Virus record (IMG/VR): IMGVR_UViG_3300020400_000001 | Span: 1 to 58,929 of that record | Direction: 5' to 3' (one strand) | Source: a virus | DNA length: 58,929 nucleotides | Shown here: piece by piece, positions 47,322 through 55,700 of the stretch | Layout: every line of letters begins with the position of its first letter | Position numbering within the stretch: position 1 is the stretch's first letter | Notes under the pieces: model-generated | What the model was told of the DNA's origin: nothing | The model's input: the letters and a program-made list of their open reading frames with translations, nothing else | The model's database searches: none | Program-made: the position numbers and the translations under genes

Positions 47322-47459
47322 ATGGACAAGACTGATTTCACAAACCTAAAAAGGTATTTGACTTTGCTTGATAACTGCATCGGAAGTTGCAACAAAGCAA
47401 CAGAGTATGCAAAGCAGAAAGTTTGGCAAGAAGTAGAAAGACTTGAGGGGGAAGCATGA
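47322..47459 (+). CDS. Very small helical protein (45 aa)
   Basis: GGAGAAGCT precedes the ATG at 47322, and the stop overlaps the next start (ATGA). Sequence M-D-K-T-D-F-T-N-L-K, C-I-G-S-C in the middle (two cysteines) and Y-A-K-Q-K-V-W-Q-E-V near the end. Below usual length cut-offs but well coupled. Confidence 0.6.
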   Translation: MDKTDFTNLKRYLTLLDNCIGSCNKATEYAKQKVWQEVERLEGEA

Positions 47460-47797
47460 GCGAAGAAGTAATAGAGAATTGGCAACACATGATTAGAAAG
47501 TTAGCACCTCTAATCGAAGATGCGATGGTTCAAGTACATACGAAAGAAGCGGAGGTCAAGCAGTTGCAAGCTGTGTTGAAGCTGAAAGCTTTGGATAGTG
47601 GTATCAAAACCAATAGCGGTCAGGAGACTTATGCCGAAGCATCGGAAGAGTTGAAGGATGCTAGGATAAAAGTTGGGGTAGCTAAAGGAACACTCGAAGC
47701 TATACGAGTAAAGCTGAAGAGTCTTGAGGTTGGCTATGAAGTTTGGCGAACAAGAGAAGTTTCTCAGAGGAGAGAACAAGCTAGGTATGGTGCTTAG
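47456..47797 (+). CDS. Coiled-coil early protein (113 aa)
   Basis: Nearly all helix: E-V-K-Q-L-Q-A-V-L-K-L-K-A-L and L-E-A-I-R-V-K-L-K-S-L-E. It has no recognised domain. Coupled to the 45-residue gene by ATGA. Confidence 0.65.
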   Translation: MSEEVIENWQHMIRKLAPLIEDAMVQVHTKEAEVKQLQAVLKLKALDSGIKTNSGQETYAEASEELKDARIKVGVAKGTLEAIRVKLKSLEVGYEVWRTREVSQRREQARYGA

Positions 47798-47936
47798 ATT
47801 TAGTTGGTACTTTGCTAACATCATACCTAGTCAAGTCGTTCTTTGGCATTTGCGCCATGTTATAACGACTCTAAATAATATAACTAAAACGATGCCAGTC
47901 AAATTTTCGGTGTGGGAGTTTTCTGACTATAACTAA
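47787..47936 (+). CDS. Possible small protein (49 aa)
   Basis: An ATG at 47787 overlaps the end of the coiled-coil gene and opens M-V-L-R-F-S-W-Y-F-A-N, aromatic and hydrophobic at the start. It fills the gap before the HNH gene. The ribosome site is poor; this could be non-coding. Confidence 0.4.
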   Translation: MVLRFSWYFANIIPSQVVLWHLRHVITTLNNITKTMPVKFSVWEFSDYN

Positions 47937-47955
47937 AACTCCCCTACTTAATTAC

Positions 47956-48267
47956 ATGAAAGGAAAGACACCGACTAAAGAAGAACAGAAACATATGGAT
48001 AGAGTAAGAGCGTTGGGTTGTATTGTGTGCCTCAATAATGGGTATCCAAATACACCAGCAGAAATACATCACATCATAGATGGCGAAAGAAGTCATATGA
48101 AAGTCTTGCCTTTGTGTGCAATCCATCATAGAAATGGCAGTCACAATCCACCGATAAGCAGACATCCAAACAAGAAAAGATTTGAAGAAGCATATGGAAC
48201 AGAAGAAGAATTGTTAGTACAGGTTGGCGAGTTGTTGGAAGAAAATATTACTAGGAATAGTTTATGA
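47956..48267 (+). CDS. HNH nuclease, Ref-like (103 aa)
   Basis: A zinc-bound HNH layout is visible: C22-I-V-C25, the E-I-H38-H39-I core, C54-A-I-H57-H58 and N-P-P-I-S-R-H near 65. The arrangement resembles the recombination-enhancing nuclease Ref of phage P1 and related small HNH proteins. Its C-terminus (E-N-I-T-R-N-S-L) is encoded by copy 10 of the dispersed element. Confidence 0.8.
   Translation: MKGKTPTKEEQKHMDRVRALGCIVCLNNGYPNTPAEIHHIIDGERSHMKVLPLCAIHHRNGSHNPPISRHPNKKRFEEAYGTEEELLVQVGELLEENITRNSL
48241..48263. repeat. Dispersed quasi-palindrome, copy 10, at a gene end
   Basis: GAAAATATTACTAGGAATAG, encoding E-N-I-T-R-N-S of the HNH protein and ending at the next ATG (48264). Confidence 0.78.
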
Positions 48268-48608
48268 AACCACAATCTGCAAAAGCAAAAGGAAGGAATT
48301 TACAGAAATGGTTTGTAGAAAAACTGGTGGAGTTTTTGAAACTAGACGAAGAGGATTTAGAGTCAAGACCTATGGGTAGTCAAGGCGAAGATATAATCAT
48401 GGGTAAGCAATCAAGAGATGTCTTTCCCTATAGTATTGAATGTAAGAACCAAGAAGCCTTGAATGTATGGAAAGCTTACGAACAAGCTACTGAAAACTGC
48501 AAGGGGTATGAACCTTTGGTAGTAATCAAAAGAAACAGAACAAAGCCACTCGTTGTCGTGGATGCAGAACACTTTATTAAATTATTTATGGAGGTAAATG
48601 ATGAGTGA
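48264..48608 (+). CDS. Resolvase-like PD-(D/E)XK nuclease (114 aa)
   Basis: Core pattern: S-R-P-M-G-S-Q-G-E42-D43-I-I, then Y-S-I-E59-C-K61-N with the E-x-K metal site, and A-Y-E-Q-A near 72. Small nucleases of this form cut branched DNA in phages. It is coupled to the HNH gene (4-base overlap) and sits in the recombination part of the early arm. Confidence 0.72.
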   Translation: MKPQSAKAKGRNLQKWFVEKLVEFLKLDEEDLESRPMGSQGEDIIMGKQSRDVFPYSIECKNQEALNVWKAYEQATENCKGYEPLVVIKRNRTKPLVVVDAEHFIKLFMEVNDE

Positions 48609-48927
48609 AAAACAAATGAAAATGGGCGATGAGTCTATTCCACAATACAACTTCTCTGTTGATGTTGTAGAACAGACTGTCGATTTAAGAAACTTTACTA
48701 TCGAAAGCACCAATCCTTTGGGCGATGATGAGATGGATGAGGTCATTGAAGCTTTGTCTCAGGTAGATATAAATACTGAGGGAAGTTCCATCCACTATAG
48801 AAACGATAAAGGCAACGACATATTCGTTATCTTTCGTGGCACAGAGTATGGCGATGATGCTCAGATAAGTATAGAAAACTTCATTAACTTTGAAGATACT
48901 AACGAATTGGGTAGGTCAGTTAAATAA
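48601..48927 (+). CDS. Small acidic early protein (108 aa)
   Basis: GGAGG lies 6-8 bases before; 48598 is an alternative start one codon earlier. Reads M-S-E-K-Q-M-K-M-G-D-E and later V-E-Q-T-V-D-L-R-N-F-T-I. It is beta-rich and acidic. It ends on the next start (TAATG). Family unknown. Confidence 0.62.
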   Translation: MSEKQMKMGDESIPQYNFSVDVVEQTVDLRNFTIESTNPLGDDEMDEVIEALSQVDINTEGSSIHYRNDKGNDIFVIFRGTEYGDDAQISIENFINFEDTNELGRSVK

Positions 48928-49127
48928 TGGCTAACAAAGTAAAGGTCATCATGCTAGAAAAGACTTACCAATGCTACCATGTAGATGCTGAGTCTCTAGA
49001 AGAAGCTGTCGATAAACTCATGGATGGGTTAGACAATGAAGGCAAGCCAATCGAGGATGGTATCGAAAGGACTTGGCGAGATATTGAAGAGACAGAATTC
49101 ATGGATGAAAACTATCTAGAGATATGA
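48927..49127 (+). CDS. Small early protein (66 aa)
   Basis: The strand-helix pattern Y-Q-C-Y-H-V-D-A-E-S-L-E-E-A-V-D-K-L matches the 47025 product (A-E-S-L-E-D-A). The C-terminus is acidic. Overlaps the next gene by 4 bases. Function unknown. Confidence 0.63.
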   Translation: MANKVKVIMLEKTYQCYHVDAESLEEAVDKLMDGLDNEGKPIEDGIERTWRDIEETEFMDENYLEI

Positions 49128-49471
49128 GTCTACTAGCGGAACAACTTAAGGAAGAACTTGAAGAACGAAAGAGACATTGGTGGGATTGGCATAAGAAAAA
49201 TCCTCAAGTGTGGGAAGCGTTTGAAGAGTACACGCTAAGAGCGATACAGTCAGGAAGGAAACATTATTCCCAATGGGCGATTATCAATCGGATACGCTGG
49301 GATAGAGAGATAGAAACTCAAGGAGGAGACTTCAAGATTAGTAATGATTACATATCTTTCTATGCTAGGTTGTTCCATGCTAGGCATCCACAACACAAAG
49401 GGTTCTTTAGAACCAAACCATTCAAAGAAGAAAAGTTAATAGAAAAACTAAATGAAACTTTAGACTTCTAA
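49124..49471 (+). CDS. Conserved phage hypothetical protein (115 aa)
   Basis: The pattern N-P-Q-V-W-E-A-F-E-E-Y-T, Q-W-A-I-I-N-R-I-R-W and I-S-N-D-Y-I-S-F-Y-A-R-L-F, then G-F-F-R-T, is a known small phage family of unknown role. It is the last gene of the rightward arm; a hairpin follows. Confidence 0.72.
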   Translation: MSLLAEQLKEELEERKRHWWDWHKKNPQVWEAFEEYTLRAIQSGRKHYSQWAIINRIRWDREIETQGGDFKISNDYISFYARLFHARHPQHKGFFRTKPFKEEKLIEKLNETLDF

Positions 49472-49479
49472 ACAAAAGT

Positions 49480-49521
49480 CCTAGCTGGGTATTCTTTAAG
49501 GATTGTTCAAACCTAGCTAGG
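49480..49521. terminator. Hairpin at the convergence of the two arms
   Basis: CCTAGCTGGGT and AACCTAGCTAGG pair over 11 bp with a 20-base loop. There is no T run, so termination would need another signal. The region lies between convergent arms. Confidence 0.5.
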
Positions 49522-49541
49522 CACTAATCCAAAACAACTCC

Positions 49542-49685
49542 CACCTGCGACCCAGATTTTTTAGCTCCGAAGAAAATATTACCAGTTATAGTTTGTGCTT
49601 TAAGGCTTTCAGTTCTGCTGATTTCTGGCTGTCACCTGCAACCCAGATTTTTCGAGCTTTGAGAAAATATTACTGGTCAATGTTT
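49542..49685. repeat. 53-bp direct repeat pair in the convergence region
   Basis: Two copies of about 53 bases at 49542-49594 and 49633-49685, about 80 percent identical by eye, both starting CACCTGC and containing ACCCAGATTTTT and then the dispersed element. Spacing is 91 bases. No gene lies in 49472-49709. Confidence 0.85.
49572..49594. repeat. Dispersed quasi-palindrome, copy 11
   Basis: GAAAATATTACCAGTTATAG, inside the first 53-bp repeat copy. Confidence 0.8.
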
Positions 49686-49686
49686 C
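49663..49686. repeat. Dispersed quasi-palindrome, copy 12
   Basis: GAAAATATTACTGGTCAATG, inside the second 53-bp repeat copy, 24 bases before the stop of the giant gene. Confidence 0.85.
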
Positions 49687-49709
49687 ACACTCTGGTGTTT
49701 CACAGATAG

Positions 49710-52700
49710 TTATTGATTTATGAAAGTTTCTATTTTGGTACGAAGATAAGGTACTTTGGATAGTCTTGCATTTCTAGCAAGGTCAAGTTGCATAAGCAAT
49801 TCTTTTTTTACTTCGTCTGAGATAGTCTCGTCTCTTTTGATTGCATCTCTTCTATCTCTGTATCTTTTCATATACCTATCGATACGCAACACTTGAGGTC
49901 TGGTTTCTATCAAGCCTTCATTGTTGGCTCGAAATGTTTGGACTTCTTTAAACATACCTCTTTCTTTCAGTTCATTGATAGTTGCAATGGCTCTATTGCT
50001 TTCCTCTCTTAGTTCATAGAATTGTTGCTGAACACCAGCACCTACTTCAGAGGCAAATATACGCTTCAGGAGAGGCAATCTATCTATAGTAGGGGTCACT
50101 ATGTCTTTACCAGTCACGCCTCTTGTGACCGCATCTATGAGGCTCAGAATGTAAGTACCTATAGTTCCGCCATATCCACTCAAAGCATATTCAAGTTTCA
50201 TAGGAGAAATGTTCAAGCCTTGTCCTATTAATCTAATGAATTCGTTTGTTTGAGGTGTGGCTTGTAGCCTAGGTTCTAAGCTTCTTTCTATATAATCAGG
50301 TACAACACGATTACCAGTAAAGCCACTTCTATTATTTATGTATGCTTCATAGAAAGGTTTGATAGCTTGGAAACCAAAGATGTCTACCATAAATGTTTGA
50401 GTCAATGCCCTTGAAGATGTTCTGCTTAAATCTTCTAAGCTTGATTGACCCATTAGAACATCTGCTATTCTCTCAGGTAAAGTCTTGAACAAAACTCCTA
50501 CTTCAAAAGGTACTGGTATTTTTAAAGGTGGGAGTCCTTCAGATGAAAAGATAAACCAGTTGTCATCTCTTTCTTCTCTTCTTCTTGCTCTGTACTCATC
50601 CTTGTCACTAACCATTGCATAATAAAGTAGTGTAGCCATTGCAAGCAATCCACCTCTTAATGCAAATCCTTTGATAATATTATTACGAATTTGGTTATCT
50701 GAGGTGACAGCAGCTCCCGGGCTGCCTGCAGAATATTTACCAGTCATACTTCTGTACAGTACATCTAGTCCTTGTATTCTTGCATTTAAGAATGGAATAG
50801 CTGTTGTAATAATAGACATAATTGGATGCCCACCTCTTCTTGAGAAGTTAATTATTTCTGATGCTTGGAAAGCCGCTTCGGTGTGACTGCCAGTAGCTTC
50901 TAAAACTTTTTTATAAACACCTAATCTTGTTGCACCATCTGACTCATAAGTTTTTCTGCCTAAATAATCCCATACTTTTATCATGGCATCTTTAGGATTA
51001 AGACTACCATTCTCTCCAAAGCCAGCCTCTTTTACTTTCTTGTCAAAAAATCTAACTGCATCTACAGAGTCTGCTGAATAATCGTATCCTCCAAGGACAC
51101 CAAATCTTTCTAGCTCTCTTAAATCCGTAGCACCAAATAGTTGAAAATTTCTAAAGGTATCTATGACAGGTGTTATGCGAGAACCACTTGTTACAGAAGC
51201 TGACATTGTATCTCTCAACATATTAATAAGTATAAATCCGGGGTCTCTTGTGACTGTTTCTCTAAGTAGAGTTGCAGGCATACCTAGGAAAGTAGATATA
51301 ACTCCCAAGTCATCTTGTATGCCGAGTGTTCTTAAGCCTTCAAAGTAATATGGGTCAGCTACTTGAAAGAATTTTTTTCTACCATCTACAAATACTGGAA
51401 TAATATCTATGCCTTGTGCTTTATCAGATGGCACTTCTCTTGCGCCTAATTCTAAATCTCCATCAGCATTATCTACTCTTGATAGGAGATGGTTTCTCAT
51501 AAGCTTTTGTGCAGCATCGTTTCTCATTCCAGCAGTAAGAATTGCTAGTTGATTTCTTAGAATAGCTTCAATAGGTCTGACATTAACAGCTTCTTGCTTA
51601 CCTCTCATGGGTATGGCTAGAGGATTACCACCAAGTATTCCGCCACCTATATTAGGTGCATTAACTTTGCTTTCAGCTTCATTAACCATGGCTCTATAAA
51701 AAGGATAGTAAGAAGCATCATCCTTCCATATCTGTGCAGTAGACCTAGTCTCAATAATATTTTCAGGTTGTAGTCCTTTAACACTATTAAACTGTTCAGC
51801 AAGTAATAATAACTTAGCATCCGAAGCATCTTTTGCTGACTCAATACCATTGTCTAATAAAGCTTTTCTTATTTCAGGTATTGGTGCTAAGTCAGAAATC
51901 ATTCCAGTATCTATACCAAACTGTATAGTCTTTGCATTTATCTCTGTAAAAATATCCCAAGCTTCTTTAACTTCTTTGTATTCATTTCCTATAGCTAGAG
52001 CTTGTTCAATCTTAGCTACAGTTGCATCTAAGTCTATCTCTCCATCTTCTTTATTAACTTGTAAAGGTATTGGTTGTCCTTTAACTAACTTGCCATTTTC
52101 ATCATACTGATTTTTATCTAAGATAGTTTTACTTCTAATACCTACTCCATAAGTACCAAAAAGTTTTTCAGCATCTATGCTTTCTTTCTGTGCTAAGTCA
52201 TATAATCTTCCAAAAGCATTTATAAAATTTAATCTTCCATCTATTTCAACAGAAGCTAATCCATTCTTCATGGTCATAAAACCATCTTTAATTACAGATG
52301 CAAAAATACCTTTAGCTTTATCTGTCCACAACATAGCTTGGTATGCACCAGTCTCTGCAAATCTTTCTATGTTTTCTAAATCTGGATTAGCTGCAACATT
52401 CTTTTTAATACCTTGTAGTTCTTTGTTGTACTTATCAATGATTGCTGCTCTCAAAGATGTAAGCCATCTACTTGGATTTCCAAAAACAGTTCCTTCTGAT
52501 ACTCTTTCCCAAAAAGATAAAGGTGCATCTTCTATTTGTCCTAAAGCATCATCAACTATTTTTTCATGTTCTTTAGGTACAGGTTGTTTATCTATTCTAA
52601 AAGTAGGTAAGTCTTTATAGCTTTCATCATTTTCTTGTTCTATTTCATATGCAACTTTTTGCGCTAAGTCACTTGCCTTATTATTAAATCTAGGCACAGC

Positions 52701-55700
52701 TTCTGAATAAGTCTGTTCATTTTCTTTTTCTATAAAATCTTTAGCTTCTTTTATTTTTGCTTGCTCTTGTGCCAATGTTTCTTCTTTGGCTGAGTCTAAC
52801 TCTGCAGTTGGTTTGGAATAAACAACATCTGAAAAACCTAATCTACCGCTAGTAAGTTCTATATCTCCATATTTATCTGCAATAAAACCAGTTCCTAAGT
52901 TTTGCCAAAAGTCTAATGCAGAAGGTGTTATGTTTATTATGTTAAGTTTTTCTTTGCCATCTACTATATTAGGATTAGTAGACATAATAGTTTCAAGAAT
53001 AGCTTTAGCTATCCCATTGCCTTGTTGATTTTGGTCTATAAAAATATTTTCTAAATGAGTAATGTTTCCATCTTCATCTCTACCTATTGAAACTCCACCA
53101 ACTAAATCTGCTGGTGGTGAAGGTCTAAGATAAGCAGGGTCATCAGGAGATATATTGAGAGAGTCGTTTATTTCTTTAGCTACTAATACTAATGGAGTGT
53201 TGTAATTAAATGTAAGTTTTTCTCCTAGCTTTTCATTAAAGAAACCAAATTGTTTAAAACCAAGTAGTGCGTTATGCACAGGATTAGAAAAAAGAATATC
53301 TCTTATTTCATTACTAGGTTTGGCATAAACTTCATATAGTTCATATGTTCTATCAAAGATAAGGTCTGCTGCAAAAGAAGGATTAGTTTCAGTTGATTGA
53401 CCAGTCTTACTTAAAACAATATCTGTACTAACTCCATTTAAATCAACAGTAGCTTCTATCTTTTCATTGAGTCCACCTTTATCTTTAAAGTCTACAGATT
53501 TTTGTGGACTAATTTTTCTATTAAATGTCGGAAGGTCTACTATTTTTTCAGGGAAAAATCCCCATCTACCCCAGCCTCCATTACCATCCCAACGAAGTTC
53601 TCTTGCTCTTATAGTATATTCATGAAGTTTTGATGGAGTCTTGCTAGACATTATTATGCCCATTAAGTCTCTATCAATAAATTCATCTGCTTGGTTTCTA
53701 AGTCTTTCAGCAGTTAAATCAATAGCACCTGTTCTTTCAATATCTTGTTGTCTTAATCTTTCTCTTTCTGCTTCTCTAATTTGCTGTCGTGTTATTTGTG
53801 AATCTTTTACAAGTTGTACAGCTTCTGTTCTAAGAGGAGTTACTAAGTCTCCTTCTCGCAAATCTCTTTGTGGTGCAGCTTGATACACAGTTATACGAGC
53901 ATTAGGATTACCTTGTGCCTCTTGCAATGCTTGAAAAAATTGTTGCTCTTCTGCTAAAAGTTGTAAGCTATCTTTAATATATATAGCTTCATCAGTCTGT
54001 GGGTTTACCAAAGACTCCATTCCATTTTCTTCTACATATTTATTTATTTGACCAAATCTATTTCTATAAACAGAATAAATTTGAAACTCATTTGGGTCAT
54101 AAAGATTTCCGCTTACACCAAATGTTCCATACTGACCAAGTAATCCTTTGTAAAATTCTTTATCAGAAGTATTTTCATTTAAATTATCTGCAGGCGGACC
54201 ATACTGTGGAGGAACTAAATCAGCTACATGACCTGTAGAATTATCTCTATCTAATTTGAAAGCTTTAGGTTCATCAATAACATCTTTCAATGCTACTTTA
54301 ATAGGTTGTTCTCTTTCACCATCAGTATCTCCAGTAGCTTGAGGAGTATTCAAACTAGCACCAGCACCTACCAGTTGGTTAATCAGTATCATAGAGTCAT
54401 TAGCTGACCTAATTTTGTTTCTATCTCTTCTACCTATAACACCAGCTTCTATATCTTCTAGAATTTTATAAGGATTTCTAAAGTCAGAAATATAAATGCC
54501 ATTGAACATCTCTCTTATAAAATCAAAAAATCTTTGTACTCTAGTTCTTTGTGTACGATTTAAACTGCTTGGGTCTTTTGTATAAACTCTAAAAAACTCT
54601 GCAACAAATTCTTCATCAACCGCATAAGGTGGTAGCTTAAGTTCATCAACATAGTTTTTCTTTATTTTCTTTTGAACATCTTGAGGCAAAGCTGCTTTGG
54701 CTTCTTTAACTAATTGTTGATACTCTCCTTCTGTAAATAAACCTAAATTCCTCATAGCATGAATGACTTCATGGTTTAAATCTTGTACCATCTTTTCTTC
54801 TAAAGCAGGCATTCCACCAAAAGGCATCCCACCGGGATTAATACTAGCCATGTAAAAGAGCATTGTCTTATGTGCTTTATTGTATTCAGCATCTGGTTTT
54901 TCAGTACCTTCTTTAAAACCAATAACATTACCATTATCATCTCTAACAGCATTTTGCATACCCTTGTAATAATCGGTAATCTTTATCCTGACATCTTTAC
55001 TTAGACCTAGCTTCCTTAATCTTCGGTCTAAAGCTTTTGCTAAAGTATCATAGCTTTCTAAAGTAATTGGTGGTGGTAAAGTTAATACAGGTTTTGGTGG
55101 ACCAAATACTAACTTATCAACTTCTTCAGGAGTAAGTTGTGTTTGCTCTAATCTTTCTATGTATTCACCTTGAGTTTCATTATCAGGCGTAGCATTTTTA
55201 GATTGCTCTAGTTTATAGTTTGGATTGCCAAGAACTCGATTGCCTTTTTTTATAGCACGCTTACTAAATAATAAATCTTTTTTAAACTTATCTCTTTGTG
55301 TTTTAGTATTAACTAAATTTTGAGAATCAAAGTAAGTCTGTATTTCTCTATCAGTAATAGCACTATTTTGATATTGATTAGCAAAAGCATTTAATTGTTG
55401 CTCTGTATATTGTCGAGGCATTAAATCAGGTATAGAAGTTGGAGAGTCAAACCTAGGCAAAGCACCTAGTCTAGTCATCAACATTTCTTTTTGACCTAAG
55501 TTCATCTTAGAAAACTTAGCTTCGCCTGTAATAGTTTTTCTAATAAACTCAAACTCTGGACCAGTAATATTTCCTTTAATATTCTTAGCAGCTAATATTT
55601 GTTTGAACGCTGCTGGCGATACATCAATAGTATTATCTTCTCTTCTGCCTACTTCATTCAACAAACCATACTGTGCATCTAATTCAAAAAGAATATTTGC

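Noticed and set aside
49660-49709. Terminator for the giant gene
   Set aside because: No clear minus-strand hairpin with a T run was found after 49710.
50319-50760. Partial matches to the dispersed element inside the giant gene
   Set aside because: Only ACCAGT plus a few flanking bases match, and they encode ordinary T-G-K or T-G-N codons; likely chance.
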